Source of the DNA: Pseudoalteromonas sp. T1lg88
GTDB taxonomy: Bacteria > Pseudomonadota > Gammaproteobacteria > Enterobacterales > Alteromonadaceae
Reading direction: 5' to 3'
NCBI RefSeq assembly: GCF_002964765.1
Contig: NZ_PQCF01000002.1
Location: 27,763-91,762 of the forward strand
DNA: 64,000 nucleotides
Numbering within the stretch: the first letter of the stretch is position 1; every line of letters begins with the position of its first letter. A model generated the notes under the pieces. That model was not told the DNA's origin, ran no database searches, and saw only the letters and a list, made by a program, of their open reading frames with translations. A program made the translations under genes and the position numbers. Shown in pieces: positions 23,885 to 34,527 of the stretch.

Positions 23885-24679
23885 ATGAAAAAACTAATCT
23901 TAGCCCTTAGTGTGGCGGCCGTTATCGCCGGTTGTAAAACCTCACCGACCGGACGCACTCAGGTGACCTTGTATTCCGATGCGCAAATGAGCCAGTTAGG
24001 CGGCGCCAGCTTTGAGCAGATGAAAAAAGAACAAAAGGTTAACACCGACTCGCGTACCAATGCCTATGTGCAATGTGTGGCCGATGCGGTGATCCAGGTG
24101 TTACCAACAAAGTATGCGCAGCAAAAGTGGGAAGTGGTGGTATTCGAGGAAGACTCGGCCAATGCCTTCGCCCTGCCAGGCGGCCATATAGGTGTGCACA
24201 CCGGCTTACTTAAGGTAGCGCAGAACCAGGATCAACTAGCTACCGTGATTGGCCATGAAGTGGGCCATGTGATCGCCGAGCACTCCAATGAGCGTGCTTC
24301 ACAAAGCCAAATGCTGCAAACCGGTATGCAAATTGGCGCCGTGGCAATGGATATGGGCGAGATAGGTTATCGCAATGAAATCATGGCGGCGCTTGGTTTA
24401 GGTGCTCAGTATGGCGTGGTATTGCCATTTAGCCGCACCCATGAAAGCGAAGCGGATGAAGTGGGTCTGGAGCTGATGGCCAAGGCTGGTTTTGAACCAC
24501 AGCAATCCGTTGCCCTGTGGCAAAATATGGCGCAAAGCGGTGGCGCGACTCCTCCTGAGTTCTTATCGACGCACCCGGCGCCAACTAGCCGTATTAACGA
24601 ATTGCAAAAGCGCATGCAAGGTGCCAACGCCTTGTATCAGCAGGCTAGAAGTCAGGGTAAGCGTCCTCAGTGTCGTTAA
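23885..24679 (+). CDS. M48 family metalloprotease lipoprotein (LoiP-like)
   Basis: 264 residues. The N-terminus is a lipoprotein signal with lipobox VIAGC (Cys17), so it is anchored to a membrane on the periplasmic side. The zinc site HEVGHVIAEH and the third ligand region ESEADEVGLELM are those of peptidase family M48. Closest in plan to E. coli LoiP (YggG), an outer-membrane protease active under low osmotic strength. ATG 23885 was chosen because it starts the lipoprotein signal. The upstream 18 codons of open frame have no family support. The next gene follows after 15 bases and may be cotranscribed. Confidence 0.9.
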   Translation: MKKLILALSVAAVIAGCKTSPTGRTQVTLYSDAQMSQLGGASFEQMKKEQKVNTDSRTNAYVQCVADAVIQVLPTKYAQQKWEVVVFEEDSANAFALPGGHIGVHTGLLKVAQNQDQLATVIGHEVGHVIAEHSNERASQSQMLQTGMQIGAVAMDMGEIGYRNEIMAALGLGAQYGVVLPFSRTHESEADEVGLELMAKAGFEPQQSVALWQNMAQSGGATPPEFLSTHPAPTSRINELQKRMQGANALYQQARSQGKRPQCR

Positions 24680-24694
24680 TTCTGGGTTTGTAGC

Positions 24695-25228
24695 ATGCCT
24701 AAGCTAGCCCTGTGCTTGGCCTTGCTGCTGGCTGCGGCCTTGACCTTAGACAGCCTGATCTCGGCGCCTGTCTTTGCCATTCAGTGGCGCAGCCCCGAGT
24801 TTATGGCGGGCATAGCGCCGACCTTTAACCTGGTTAAATTACTGGGTATGGCCGTACTTACGGCCTACCTATGGTGGGGCGTACCGCAACGACAGTATTC
24901 CCCCGCCATCACCATTGCGCTGCAATGTGTGGTGCTAATATGTGCAGTACATACGGTGGTGTTGCTGATCGGCAGACAAAGCCTGGTGAGCGACGCTGAG
25001 CACTATACCTCTGAGGGTCCCTATACGGTGCACACCATAGAATCTCGGGATGCCCGCACCAGCCGGCAGGTGATCTATTGGCGTTGCCAGCGCTCGCTTG
25101 GTTTTTACTCCCTTGAGGAACTACGCCAGCTTCCCTATCACCCAGGTGCCTATATAGAAAAGCAAGATGGCAAGTGGTATTACATAGGTGAAAAGCGTTA
25201 TGAATTGGCGGCAGGGCAGTGTGACTAG
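24695..25228 (+). CDS. Membrane protein of unknown function
   Basis: 177 residues, not recognised. There are three hydrophobic segments (about 4-21, 44-63 and 69-93) and a soluble C-terminal part of about 85 residues with two cysteines (WRCQRS and the terminal GQCD) and aromatic-rich GKWYYIGEKRYEL. With the N-terminus inside, the tail would be in the periplasm, where the two cysteines might form a disulfide. It begins 15 bases after the LoiP-like gene and ends in a shared terminator, so the two may form an operon. No function is proposed. Confidence 0.75.
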   Translation: MPKLALCLALLLAAALTLDSLISAPVFAIQWRSPEFMAGIAPTFNLVKLLGMAVLTAYLWWGVPQRQYSPAITIALQCVVLICAVHTVVLLIGRQSLVSDAEHYTSEGPYTVHTIESRDARTSRQVIYWRCQRSLGFYSLEELRQLPYHPGAYIEKQDGKWYYIGEKRYELAAGQCD

Positions 25229-25244
25229 CAAGCTAATCAGCAAT

Positions 25245-25274
25245 AAAAAAGGTGAGCAAGTGCTCACCTTTTTT
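25245..25274. terminator. Bidirectional terminator between the membrane-protein gene and efpL
   Basis: Perfect stem AAAAAAGGTGAGCA / TGCTCACCTTTTTT with a two-base loop. It serves both converging genes. Confidence 0.9.
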
Positions 25275-25290
25275 AATTGCGAGGTAGTTA

Positions 25291-25857
25291 TTAGGCGCGG
25301 CTAATAAACTTGCTCTCAGCGGTGTTGATTTTAATTTTATCGCCGCTTGAGATGTGCTCTGGCACCTGAACCACAAGACCTGTGGTCAAGGTAGCCGGCT
25401 TAGTACGCGCACTGGCAGAGGCACCTTTAATTGACGGAGAGGTGTCTTCAATTACCAATTCAACACTGGTCGGCAAGTCCACAGAAACTGGGCGGCCTTC
25501 TACTAGCACTACCTGCACACCCTTGGTCGACTCGTCGATAAACAACAACTGCTCGGCAATGCTGTTTTTGTTCAGGTGGTACGGCGTGTAATCTTCATCA
25601 TCCATAAAGATGTACTCGTCGCCATCAACGTACGAGAACATAGCCGCGCGGCGCTGTAGATCGGCAAAGTTCAGCATGTCTTCGGCTTTGAAGGTCTCAT
25701 CAACCTTGCCGCCATCAACCACGTCATACATGCGCATACGGTACAGGCTACCACCGGCGCGGCCCTGAGGCACAGAGCGCTCGATATCACGGACGATCAT
25801 AACGCGACCATTGTATTCAATGGCGGCGTGTTTTTTAATTTCGCTAGCCTTAGGCAT
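25291..25857 (-). CDS. efpL: Elongation factor P-like protein EfpL (YeiP)
   Basis: 188 residues in three beta-barrel domains. The N-terminus [18 protein letters not shown], the [18 protein letters not shown] stretch and [16 protein letters not shown] (written here in part) are those of YeiP rather than classical EF-P. EfpL helps ribosomes past stalling sequences such as polyproline. The domain I tip ([13 protein letters not shown]) has arginines and glycines and no modifiable lysine at the EF-P position, as expected for EfpL. Single gene, terminator downstream. Confidence 0.93.
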   Translation of the reverse strand: MPKASEIKKHAAIEYNGRVMIVRDIERSVPQGRAGGSLYRMRMYDVVDGGKVDETFKAEDMLNFADLQRRAAMFSYVDGDEYIFMDDEDYTPYHLNKNSIAEQLLFIDESTKGVQVVLVEGRPVSVDLPTSVELVIEDTSPSIKGASASARTKPATLTTGLVVQVPEHISSGDKIKINTAESKFISRA

Positions 25858-25899
25858 AGTCTTACTTCCTAATTTAATTGACCGGGTTAAGTTACCCGA

Positions 25900-26694
25900 T
25901 TAAAAGGTCCAAGCCAAGTGGATTTGCGGCACAGATTCAGTGGTGTTGGTGCCCAATTTGTTATGCCAGTACTGCCACTCAACACCCAGCATCAGGGTTT
26001 GCTCCGGCATTTGCAGGGCGTGACCCAGATCCCATTGCACTATCGGCTGAGCTAAAAGCCAGCTCTTCACCTTGTCGCCAAACTCGTTGTCGCGCTCATC
26101 GATATATTCAACATGGCCGGTAAAGTAAAACTTTTGCTCGCCTATGTTAAAAGGTGCGCCCCAGGCCAGGTCCAACATCCAGCTGTCGCTTTCAGTCGGT
26201 GCACCGCCTGAGCTGACGCCATCGCTGTCATCGATATAGGCGGTTACCAGGGTTGAGAAGAAATCAAAACCTTCTACTTGCCAGTCTAGCTTCACACCGG
26301 GCAGGTACTTCATCACATTGGCATCGCCGGCGGCGTTAAAGCCCATCACAAAGCCCACATCTTTTAGCGGACCTAGCTCAATTTGGTCACCGCTGATCTT
26401 GCTGTAGCTGAAGTTGGAGTACCACTCGCCGTAGAAATCGCTGTCCTGATAACCATCTTCTAGGTCGTCATTGATGATATCGATAAAGAAGAAGTTATCG
26501 CCCAGGCTGTAACCCGAAGCGTGTTGCAAAGAGACGATACTGGTGCCCGCTTCTTTTTTAGTGAAGGGGTTTTTAAAGTCGCCATAGTTTACATGTAACT
26601 GAGTTTGGCTCCAGGTTGCGGCTTGTGCATTGCTTACACTGGCACACAAGGACAGCGCCACCGCGCCGTATAACAAGGGTGTGGTAATTTTCAT
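25900..26694 (-). CDS. Tsx-like nucleoside-specific channel-forming outer-membrane protein
   Basis: 264 residues with a signal peptide ending at AQA-A (about residue 25). The body has amphipathic beta strands rich in Tyr, Trp and Asp, and a terminal phenylalanine (HLAWTF) for barrel assembly. The pattern WSQTQLHVNYGDFKNPF and FFIDIINDDLEDG fits the Tsx/OmpK family, 12-stranded channels for nucleosides in E. coli. It is located between efpL and an NhaC-type carrier. The substrate here is not proven. No clear operator is seen upstream. Confidence 0.8.
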   Translation of the reverse strand: MKITTPLLYGAVALSLCASVSNAQAATWSQTQLHVNYGDFKNPFTKKEAGTSIVSLQHASGYSLGDNFFFIDIINDDLEDGYQDSDFYGEWYSNFSYSKISGDQIELGPLKDVGFVMGFNAAGDANVMKYLPGVKLDWQVEGFDFFSTLVTAYIDDSDGVSSGGAPTESDSWMLDLAWGAPFNIGEQKFYFTGHVEYIDERDNEFGDKVKSWLLAQPIVQWDLGHALQMPEQTLMLGVEWQYWHNKLGTNTTESVPQIHLAWTF

Positions 26695-26792
26695 AACTAC
26701 AAGGTGATTAATAAATAAAAGAAATGTCGGCGGCTATTGTAACAGATGGCGGCATTAGGTCGCCACTGTAAGCAGGAGGGCAGGATGCTGGG

Positions 26793-28106
26793 TTATACCT
26801 TATGGCGGCGTAAGATGATGATCAGTACCGCAGTGATAGCCAGGATAAAGCAATAGAAGGCCGAGGTAGATACCTGCCAAGGGCTAATGCCAAAGGTCGC
26901 GCCGAGAAGCAGCGCCTGAGCGCCATAGGGCAGTGTGCCTTGCAGCACGCAGGCAAAGATATCGAGCAGGCTGGCAGAGCGCTTTGCGGAAATCTCGCCG
27001 TCCTGGGCCAGCTTTTTAGCTATTGGACCGGCAACGATAATAGACACGGTATTATTGGCAATACACAGGTTCGATGTCATTACCAGCACGGCGATACCCA
27101 GCTGATCCGCCACCTGGCGATTAAACCTGGCCACGAGCTTGGTTACCGCCTGGATTTTTCGTGCCAGGTAATCAAGGCCGCCGCCGCGACGAATAAACTC
27201 AGACAAACCGCCAATAAACATCGACAGCAAGAAGATCTCCTGCATATTGCTAAAGCCCTTGTAGATGTCTTTAACAAAGGCGCCACCTTCATAACCTGAA
27301 GTAAAACCCATCAGTGCCGCGAAAATAATGCCGCTAAAGAGCACCACAAAAACGTTTAAGCCCATAACCGCCAGTACAAGAATAAAGACGTAGGGCAACA
27401 CCAGAAGCCAGTCAAAATCACCCACCTCTACAGGTTGCGGCTCAGGGGTCAGGTAAACCAATAGCGCTATGGTTAGCACGGCCGCAGGCAGGGCGATTTT
27501 CAGGTTCTCGCGAAACTTATCTTTCATTTCACAGCCTTGGGTGCGGGTGGCCGCGATTGTGGTGTCGGAAATAATAGATAAGTTGTCGCCAAACATGGCG
27601 CCAGACACTATGGTACCGGCCATCAGTGCTGGGTCTATGCCGGTTTTCAGTGATACCGCCAGGGCAATAGGGCCAATGGCGCCGATTGTGCCCATGGACG
27701 TGCCCATGGCGGTGGAAACCACGGCCGAAATCAAGAACAAGCCGGGCAACAGCATGCTTGGCGGAATAAAGGATAAACCGGCATTGACTATGGCATCCAC
27801 ACCACCAGTCGCACCGGCCACCGCCGAGAAGGCACCAGCGAGCAAATAAATAAGACACATGGTGATGATGTTGCTGTGTCCGGCGCCGCGAATAAAGGTT
27901 TCTACCGATTCGTTGATGCGCTGCTTAGCGAGTACAAAGGCCAGTACTATGGCAGGCAAAATGGCCACAGGAGCCGGTAATTGATAGAAAGCGTAATCAA
28001 CGCCTTGCGATTGTAAATACAGACCTGTGCCTAAAAATATAGCGACAAAGACCAGTAGGGGGACGAGTGAAAGTTTTGCCACAGTGGCATTATAGTTAGG
28101 CTGCAT
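26793..28106 (-). CDS. NhaC family Na+/H+ antiporter-type transporter
   Basis: 437 residues, about eleven membrane helices, typical of the NhaC family (Na+/H+ antiporters, some of which exchange amino acids or organic acids). Recognisable pieces are GAFSAVAGATGGVDAIVNAG, STAMGTSMGTIGAIGPIA and GDNLSIISDTTIAATRTQGC. Start: ATG 28106 preceded by TGAGGT; the open frame to 28172 adds a charged stretch with no support. I checked the upstream gap for a lysine riboswitch, since some NhaC genes carry one, and did not see its conserved boxes. The substrate is unresolved. Confidence 0.85.
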   Translation of the reverse strand: MQPNYNATVAKLSLVPLLVFVAIFLGTGLYLQSQGVDYAFYQLPAPVAILPAIVLAFVLAKQRINESVETFIRGAGHSNIITMCLIYLLAGAFSAVAGATGGVDAIVNAGLSFIPPSMLLPGLFLISAVVSTAMGTSMGTIGAIGPIALAVSLKTGIDPALMAGTIVSGAMFGDNLSIISDTTIAATRTQGCEMKDKFRENLKIALPAAVLTIALLVYLTPEPQPVEVGDFDWLLVLPYVFILVLAVMGLNVFVVLFSGIIFAALMGFTSGYEGGAFVKDIYKGFSNMQEIFLLSMFIGGLSEFIRRGGGLDYLARKIQAVTKLVARFNRQVADQLGIAVLVMTSNLCIANNTVSIIVAGPIAKKLAQDGEISAKRSASLLDIFACVLQGTLPYGAQALLLGATFGISPWQVSTSAFYCFILAITAVLIIILRRHKV

Positions 28107-28496
28107 GTATACCTCAATTTCGATCACCAACAGCCAAAACCTTCTTTTAGCTGCATTTATTTTGCAAAACAAGCTAAGCCCTGTTGTGCATGCGCCCGCA
28201 AGCCAAAGACCAAATCGGCGCCAAGTGGAGAAGTTTAAACGTGTGGATGGCTAAAGTCTATGGTGATCACGTTTTTGTTATTGTTTTTCATTTTTGTAGC
28301 ACAAAAAAACAACGATATCTAATTTGTGTCACTCACATAGGTAATACCTAAAGCTAAGCCCTCAAGCAAAGCCCATATTTGTCTGATGCCTTTGCTTAAG
28401 GATGCTTTTAGTTTGCACGGTGCTTGTGCCTAGCACCTAACACCTATCTGCGTTAGCATACGGGTAGTCAAAATGAATCATATTATGGGGATTAGA
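28107..28496. other. Divergent intergenic region nhaC/dapB
   Basis: 390 bases. It contains a GTGATCAC palindrome (28262-28269), an A/T-rich tract with long T and A runs at about 28270-28310, a short palindrome TAGGTAATACCTA near 28339-28351, and two copies of AAGCTAAGCCCT (about 28168 and 28352). It must hold both promoters. I cannot assign a regulator and see no riboswitch fold. Confidence 0.4.
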
Positions 28497-29309
28497 ATGA
28501 GCGTAGGTTTAGGCATTTTGGGCGCCAATGGGCGCATGGGTCAGGCGCTGTTGGAAGCGGGTAACGAGGATACACAAGCCTGTATTAGCGGCGCCTTTGT
28601 ACGTGAGCAGTCGCCATTAAATGGCCTGGCGGTAGAAACCCTGGTCAAAGGACTTAAAGAGAGCGCGCAGACCCTTACCTTTACCCCTCTTACGCCCAGC
28701 GACAAGCTGGATGTGCTGATCGATTTTACCTTGCCCGAAGGCATGCTGGTTCACCTAGACTTTGCCGTTGCCAACAAGATCCCTATGGTTATCGGCACCA
28801 CGGGCCTGAATGATGCGCAAATGCAGCGCTTGCATGAGGCCGCCAAACATATCCCCATCGTCTTTGCCCGTAACTTCAGTGTTGGCGTTAATCTGCTTTT
28901 GGATTTGGTGCAAACGGCGGCGACAAAATTCGGTGACGACGCGGACATCGAAATATTTGAAGCCCATCACCGTCATAAAATCGATGCGCCGTCGGGCACC
29001 GCCCTGGCCATTGGCGAAGCCATTGCCGAAGCCAAAGGCTGGGACCATGATCAAGTGGCCGTTTATGACCGCTCACAAAGTGAACAGGCTAAATCACAAA
29101 AGGAAATTGGCTATTCGGTGCTCAGAGCGGGCGATATAGTTGGCGAACATACGGCTTATTTCGCATTAATGGGGGAAAGGCTTGAATTAACACATAAAGC
29201 TAGCTCAAGAATGACCTTCGCCCGTGGCGCTGTGAGGGCTGCAAAGTGGGTGCAAAATAAACATCCTGGCTTTTATTCCATGCGCGAAGTGCTGGAACTG
29301 GGTAAGTAA
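28497..29309 (+). CDS. dapB: 4-hydroxy-tetrahydrodipicolinate reductase
   Basis: Lysine/diaminopimelate pathway enzyme using NAD(P)H. The N-terminal nucleotide motif is GILGANGRMGQAL, then IGTTGLND, NFSVGVNLL, and the substrate region EAHHRHKIDAPSGTAL with the catalytic His-His-Arg. ATG 28497 with GGGG at 28487-28490 gives 270 residues (E. coli has 273). It is followed by carA, the usual gammaproteobacterial dapB-carAB order, with a 206-base leader between. Confidence 0.96.
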   Translation: MSVGLGILGANGRMGQALLEAGNEDTQACISGAFVREQSPLNGLAVETLVKGLKESAQTLTFTPLTPSDKLDVLIDFTLPEGMLVHLDFAVANKIPMVIGTTGLNDAQMQRLHEAAKHIPIVFARNFSVGVNLLLDLVQTAATKFGDDADIEIFEAHHRHKIDAPSGTALAIGEAIAEAKGWDHDQVAVYDRSQSEQAKSQKEIGYSVLRAGDIVGEHTAYFALMGERLELTHKASSRMTFARGAVRAAKWVQNKHPGFYSMREVLELGK

Positions 29310-29456
29310 ACGTGCTTTTTTGGGTGTTTCGGTGTTTTTTTGTGTCAAAGGTGTTGTTTTCTATATTTATTGATATTTAATTAGATCTTTTTGCTACTCT
29401 CGTGTAGAATATCGCCAATTTGCCAAAATTTCATAATGCGCCTAGTTAAGCGCTTT

Positions 29457-29498
29457 AAACGGGTTGTAAATCAGTCGCATTTTTTACTCCCGTTTTTT
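29457..29498 (+). promoter_or_regulatory. Terminator-like hairpin in the carA leader (possible attenuator)
   Basis: AAACGGG (29457-29463) pairs with CCCGTTT (29489-29495), which is followed by more T. The inner arms can extend the stem (GTAAA with TTTTTA). It lies between a likely -10 (TAGAAT, 29405-29410) and the carA ribosome site. It could terminate or attenuate carAB transcription. No experimental analogue is claimed. Confidence 0.4.
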
Positions 29499-29515
29499 AC
29501 TGTTAGGAGGTTAAC

Positions 29516-30652
29516 TTGACTAAATCCGCTCTGTTAGTCCTAGAAGACGGCACAGTGTTTCGCGGTACTGCGATCGGCGCTGACGGCATGTCAGTCGGTG
29601 AAGTAGTATTCAATACGTCTATGACTGGGTATCAGGAAATTCTGACCGACCCGTCTTACGCGGAACAAATCGTAACTTTGACTTACCCGCATATCGGTAA
29701 CACGGGTACTAACAGCGAAGACGAAGAAGCGAACAAGATCTGGGCCAAGGGCCTGGTTATTCGCGATTTGCCACTGCTAGCGAGTAATTTCCGTAATGAA
29801 CAATCACTCAGTGATTACCTAAAAGAGCGCAACATTTTAGGTATTGCCGATATCGACACCCGTAAGCTTACTCGTATCCTACGTGATAAGGGCGCGCAAA
29901 ACGGCTGTATCATCGCCGGTGATGAGGTTGATGAAAGCAAGGCGCTAGAAGCCGCTAAAGCCTTTCCAGGCTTAAAAGGCATGGATTTAGCTAAAGTAGT
30001 ATGTACCGAGTCAACATATCAATGGTCTGAGACAAGCTGGACTCTGGGTGAAGGTTTTAAAACGCTTGCTCCAGAAGACGAGAAATTCCACGTTGTTGCC
30101 TATGACTTCGGTGTTAAGCGCAATATCCTGCGCATGTTGGTAGACCGTGGCTGTAAGCTGACTGTAGTTCCGGCGCAAACCAGCGCTGAAGAAGTACTGG
30201 CACTAAACCCAGACGGCATCTTCCTGTCAAATGGCCCTGGCGACCCTGAGCCATGTACTTACGCTATTGAAGCGATCAAAACCTTCCTAGAAAAAGATAT
30301 TCCTATTTTCGGCATCTGCCTTGGTCACCAGCTATTGGCGTTGGCCTCAGGCGCGAAAACAGTAAAAATGAAGTTCGGCCACCACGGTGGTAACCACCCG
30401 GTTAAAGACCTAGACCGTGATGTTGTGATGATCACCGCGCAGAACCACGGCTTTGCTGCGGATGAGGCAAGCTTGCCTGATAACCTTCGTGCAACGCATA
30501 AATCATTGTTTGACGGTACCTTGCAGGGTATTCACCGCACCGACAAGCCAGCATTTAGCTTCCAGGGTCACCCTGAAGCCAGCCCAGGCCCACACGATGC
30601 AGCCCCTTTGTTCGATCATTTTATCGAACTGATGCAAGCGCAATCTAACTAA
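29516..30652 (+). CDS. carA: Carbamoyl-phosphate synthase small (glutaminase) subunit
   Basis: Hydrolyses glutamine and passes ammonia to CarB for arginine and pyrimidine synthesis. 378 residues. The class I glutamine amidotransferase domain contains [12 protein letters not shown] with the nucleophilic cysteine, and the catalytic His-Glu in [10 protein letters not shown]. The start is TTG at 29516, five bases after AGGAGG (29505-29510). The next downstream ATG (29588) would delete the conserved N-terminus, and E. coli carA is also reported to use UUG. The codon use of carAB is more biased than in its neighbours, which fits high expression. Confidence 0.96.
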   Translation: MTKSALLVLEDGTVFRGTAIGADGMSVGEVVFNTSMTGYQEILTDPSYAEQIVTLTYPHIGNTGTNSEDEEANKIWAKGLVIRDLPLLASNFRNEQSLSDYLKERNILGIADIDTRKLTRILRDKGAQNGCIIAGDEVDESKALEAAKAFPGLKGMDLAKVVCTESTYQWSETSWTLGEGFKTLAPEDEKFHVVAYDFGVKRNILRMLVDRGCKLTVVPAQTSAEEVLALNPDGIFLSNGPGDPEPCTYAIEAIKTFLEKDIPIFGICLGHQLLALASGAKTVKMKFGHHGGNHPVKDLDRDVVMITAQNHGFAADEASLPDNLRATHKSLFDGTLQGIHRTDKPAFSFQGHPEASPGPHDAAPLFDHFIELMQAQSN

Positions 30653-30670
30653 TTTGAGACCGGAGTAATA

Positions 30671-33600
30671 ATGCCAAAACGTAATGATATTCAAAGCATT
30701 CTTATCTTAGGCGCGGGCCCGATCGTAATCGGCCAGGCCTGTGAGTTTGACTACTCAGGTGCTCAAGCCTGTAAAGCGCTAAAAGAAGAAGGTTACCGTG
30801 TTATCCTGGTTAACTCGAACCCGGCGACCATTATGACCGACCCGGAAATGGCTGATGCGACCTATATTGAGCCGATTCACTGGGAAGTGGTAGAAAAAAT
30901 CATCGAAAAAGAAAAGCCGGATGCGGTACTGCCTACCATGGGTGGTCAAACTGCATTGAACTGTGCCCTTGACCTAGACAAGCACGGTGTACTGGCTAAG
31001 CACGGTGTTGAGCTAATCGGTGCAACCGCTGATGCCATCGACAAAGCGGAAAACCGTGAGCGTTTCGACGTAGCGATGAAAAACATCGGCCTTGAGTGTC
31101 CGCGTGCAGAAATCGCCCACTCAATGGAAGAAGCGCTGGATACACTAACGCGTATCGGTTTCCCTTGTATTATTCGTCCTTCTTTCACCATGGGTGGTAC
31201 CGGTGGTGGTGTTGCTTACAACATGGAAGAGTTCGAAGAGATCTGTACCCGTGGTCTTGATCTGTCACCAACGAGCGAGCTTTTAATCGATGAAAGCCTG
31301 CTCGGCTGGAAAGAGTACGAGATGGAAGTTGTTCGCGACAAAAACGACAACTGTATCATCGTCTGTTCAATCGAAAACTTCGACCCTATGGGTGTACACA
31401 CAGGTGACTCAATCACGGTAGCGCCAGCGCAAACCTTGACCGACAAAGAATACCAAATCATGCGTAATGCCTCTATGGCGGTACTGCGTGAAATCGGTGT
31501 TGAAACCGGTGGTTCAAACGTACAGTTTGGTGTGTGTCCTAACACCGGCCGTATGGTTATCATCGAGATGAACCCGCGTGTGTCTCGTTCATCAGCACTT
31601 GCTTCAAAAGCAACGGGTTTCCCAATCGCGAAAATCGCAGCCAAGCTGGCTGTGGGTTACACTCTGGATGAGCTACAAAACGACATCACAGGCGGTGCAA
31701 CCCCTGCGTCATTCGAGCCGTCAATCGACTATGTTGTAACTAAGATCCCTCGCTTCAACTTTGAAAAGTTTGCCGGTGCTAACGACCGTCTAACGACGCA
31801 GATGAAGTCGGTAGGTGAGGTAATGGCGATTGGCCGTAACCAACAAGAATCATTGCATAAAGCACTTCGTGGTCTTGAAGTAGGCGCGACTGGCTTCAAC
31901 CCAATCTTGCCTGTGGGCGAGAAGGGCGCAATTGAAAAGATCACTCGCGAGCTTCGTGAGCCAGGCGCTGAGCGTATCTGGTACATCGCCGATGCCATGC
32001 GTCACGGCATGAGCGTTGAAGATGTATTCAACCTAACCAAGGTTGACCGTTGGTACCTGGTACAAATCGAAGACATCATCAAAGACGAGCAGCAAATCGA
32101 AGAAGTAGGCTTTGCCGGTCTTACTGCTGACTTCCTACGTCGCCTGAAGCGTAAAGGTTTTGCAGATGCGCGTATCGCCGAGCTTGCCGGTGTATCTGAA
32201 GCGGAAATCCGTAAGAAGCGTCACCAGCTTGAAATCTTGCCTGTGTACAAGCGCGTAGATACCTGTGCGGCTGAATTCAGCTCAGACACAGCCTACATGT
32301 ACTCAAGCTACGATGAAGAGTGTGAAGCTGCACCGTCTGACAAAGACAAAATCATGGTAATCGGTGGTGGCCCTAACCGTATCGGCCAGGGTATCGAATT
32401 CGATTACTGTTGTGTACACGCGGCCCTTGCCATGCGTGAAGACGGCTACGAAACCATCATGGTTAACTGTAACCCTGAAACCGTTTCTACCGACTACGAC
32501 ACATCAGACCGTTTATTCTTCGAACCAATCACGCTAGAAGACGTGCTTGAAATCGTCCGCGTTGAGAAGCCAAAAGGCGTTATCGTGCAGTACGGTGGTC
32601 AAACACCACTTAAACTTGCCCGTGAACTAGAAGCGAACGGTGTGCCAATCATTGGTACTTCACCAGATGCAATCGACCGTGCCGAAGACCGTGAGCGCTT
32701 CCAGCAAATGGTTGAGCGTTTGAACCTGCTTCAGCCTGACAACGCAACGGTAACTTCACTTGAAGAAGCGGTAGCCAAGTCTAAAGAAATCGGCTTCCCA
32801 CTGGTAGTACGTCCTTCGTACGTACTAGGTGGTCGTGCGATGGAAATCGTCTACGATGAAGACGACCTACGTCGCTACATGACAGAAGCGGTATCTGCTT
32901 CTAACGAAGCACCGGTATTGCTAGACCGCTTCCTGGACGACGCCATCGAAGTGGACGTTGATGCCATCTGTGACGGCACCGAAGTGATCATCGGCGGTAT
33001 CATGGAGCACATCGAGCAAGCGGGTGTTCACTCAGGTGACTCGGCCTGTTCATTGCCAGCGCACAGCCTAAGCCAGGAAATCCAAGACGTAATGCGTGAG
33101 CAAGTACGTGCTATGGCCCTTGAGCTAGGCGTTGTGGGTCTGATGAATACACAGTTCGCGGTTAAGGACGGTCAGGTTTACCTAATCGAAGTGAATCCGC
33201 GTGCTGCACGTACCGTGCCTTTCGTATCAAAAGCAACCGGTGTTGCCCTTGCTAAGGTAGCGGCCCGTTGTATGGCCGGTCAGTCTCTTGCCAGCCAAGG
33301 CATCACCAAAGAAATCATTCCTCCTTATTACAGCGTAAAAGAAGTGGTACTTCCTTTCGCTAAGTTCCAAGGTGTTGACCCAATTCGTGGCCCAGAGATG
33401 CGCTCTACCGGTGAGGTAATGGGTGTAGGTGATACTTTCGCCGAAGCCTTCGCTAAAGCCCAGCTAGGTGCAGGTAATGCTTTACCACGTGGTGGTCGCG
33501 CGTTACTATCGGTTCGCAATGGTGATAAAGCTCGCATCGTTGAGCTTGCTAAGACCATGATCGAATTAGGTTTTGAACTAGACGCAACCTCAGGCACCGC

Positions 33601-33889
33601 TCAGGCGCTTGAAAATGCAGGCATCGAAGTTCGCCGTGTAAACAAGGTATTCGAGGGTCGTCCTCATATCCTTGACCGCATTAAGAACGGTGAATACAGC
33701 TATATCGTTAATACCACAGAAGGTCGTCAAGCGATTGAAGACTCTAAGGTATTACGTCGTGGCGCCTTGATGCACAAGACCAACTACACCACAACATTGA
33801 ACGCCGCGTTTGCTAACTGTACAGCAAACTCAGCGGATGACCGTGGTAGTGTCTCGTCAGTTCAAGAGTTACACCAACGAATCAACTAA
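30671..33889 (+). CDS. carB: Carbamoyl-phosphate synthase large subunit
   Basis: 1072 residues (E. coli has 1073). Two homologous ATP-grasp halves form carboxyphosphate and phosphorylate carbamate. The first half carries [17 protein letters not shown] and the second [17 protein letters not shown]. The C-terminal allosteric domain responds to UMP and ornithine in the family. Start ATG 30671 lies 18 bases after carA. A GC-rich hairpin follows before greA, so carB and greA may be partly coupled. Confidence 0.98.
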   Translation: MPKRNDIQSILILGAGPIVIGQACEFDYSGAQACKALKEEGYRVILVNSNPATIMTDPEMADATYIEPIHWEVVEKIIEKEKPDAVLPTMGGQTALNCALDLDKHGVLAKHGVELIGATADAIDKAENRERFDVAMKNIGLECPRAEIAHSMEEALDTLTRIGFPCIIRPSFTMGGTGGGVAYNMEEFEEICTRGLDLSPTSELLIDESLLGWKEYEMEVVRDKNDNCIIVCSIENFDPMGVHTGDSITVAPAQTLTDKEYQIMRNASMAVLREIGVETGGSNVQFGVCPNTGRMVIIEMNPRVSRSSALASKATGFPIAKIAAKLAVGYTLDELQNDITGGATPASFEPSIDYVVTKIPRFNFEKFAGANDRLTTQMKSVGEVMAIGRNQQESLHKALRGLEVGATGFNPILPVGEKGAIEKITRELREPGAERIWYIADAMRHGMSVEDVFNLTKVDRWYLVQIEDIIKDEQQIEEVGFAGLTADFLRRLKRKGFADARIAELAGVSEAEIRKKRHQLEILPVYKRVDTCAAEFSSDTAYMYSSYDEECEAAPSDKDKIMVIGGGPNRIGQGIEFDYCCVHAALAMREDGYETIMVNCNPETVSTDYDTSDRLFFEPITLEDVLEIVRVEKPKGVIVQYGGQTPLKLARELEANGVPIIGTSPDAIDRAEDRERFQQMVERLNLLQPDNATVTSLEEAVAKSKEIGFPLVVRPSYVLGGRAMEIVYDEDDLRRYMTEAVSASNEAPVLLDRFLDDAIEVDVDAICDGTEVIIGGIMEHIEQAGVHSGDSACSLPAHSLSQEIQDVMREQVRAMALELGVVGLMNTQFAVKDGQVYLIEVNPRAARTVPFVSKATGVALAKVAARCMAGQSLASQGITKEIIPPYYSVKEVVLPFAKFQGVDPIRGPEMRSTGEVMGVGDTFAEAFAKAQLGAGNALPRGGRALLSVRNGDKARIVELAKTMIELGFELDATSGTAQALENAGIEVRRVNKVFEGRPHILDRIKNGEYSYIVNTTEGRQAIEDSKVLRRGALMHKTNYTTTLNAAFANCTANSADDRGSVSSVQELHQRIN

Positions 33890-33896
33890 GCAATAG

Positions 33897-33918
33897 GCCG
33901 CAGCGCTTGCGCTGCGGC
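33897..33918 (+). terminator. GC-rich hairpin between carB and greA
   Basis: Perfect stem GCCGCAGCGC / GCGCTGCGGC with a TT loop. There is no T run, so it is more likely an RNA stability hairpin or weak terminator than a full stop. Confidence 0.5.
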
Positions 33919-33938
33919 TTGCTGTAAGTGGGAATATT

Positions 33939-34415
33939 ATGCAAAAGATTCCAATGACCACACGCGGTGCCGAGTTATTGCGTGCAGAGTTAAACGAATT
34001 AAAAACTGTTACTCGGCCAAAAATCATCGCTGATATCGCCGAGGCGCGTGAACACGGCGACTTGAAAGAGAATGCCGAGTATCATGCCGCTCGCGAGCAG
34101 CAAGGTTTTTGCGAAGGACGTATTCAAGAAATTGAAGCTAAATTGTCTAATGTGCAAATCATTGACGTAACGAAAATGCCTAACAATGGTAAGGTAATTT
34201 TTGGTTCGACAGTGAGCATTGTAAACCTAGACACGGATGCTGAAGTGACTTACCGCATTGTTGGTGATGATGAAGCAGATATTAAGAACAACTTAATCTC
34301 TGTAAACTCACCCATCGCTCGTGGCCTTATCGGTAAAGAGCTGGACGACTGTGTGAACATCGAAACACCCAATGGTACGGTAGAATTTGAGATCACTGAG
34401 ATTGAATATATCTAA
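33939..34415 (+). CDS. greA: Transcription elongation factor GreA
   Basis: 158 residues, the standard length. It rescues backtracked RNA polymerase by stimulating transcript cleavage. The N-terminal coiled coil carries the tip acidic residues in [19 protein letters not shown], and the C-terminal FKBP-like domain ends with [15 protein letters not shown]. It follows carB as in many gammaproteobacteria and has its own terminator. A GreB-type basic patch is absent. Confidence 0.97.
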   Translation: MQKIPMTTRGAELLRAELNELKTVTRPKIIADIAEAREHGDLKENAEYHAAREQQGFCEGRIQEIEAKLSNVQIIDVTKMPNNGKVIFGSTVSIVNLDTDAEVTYRIVGDDEADIKNNLISVNSPIARGLIGKELDDCVNIETPNGTVEFEITEIEYI

Positions 34416-34432
34416 CCTTGGTTGAGGTGTTT

Positions 34433-34460
34433 AAAAACCCGCTGAACCGCGGGTTTTTTT
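34433..34460 (+). terminator. Intrinsic terminator after greA
   Basis: Stem AACCCGC / GCGGGTT with a six-base loop and a seven-T run. Confidence 0.85.
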
Positions 34461-34527
34461 ATGCCAGTAGGTCGGTGCTTTGCGCCGACAAGCGCTTTAT
34501 TTGGTCGATGTTGCCGGCTCCCTAGCT

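Noticed and set aside
28107..28496. Lysine riboswitch ahead of the NhaC-type gene or dapB
   Set aside because: The conserved lysine-box sequences could not be found on either strand.
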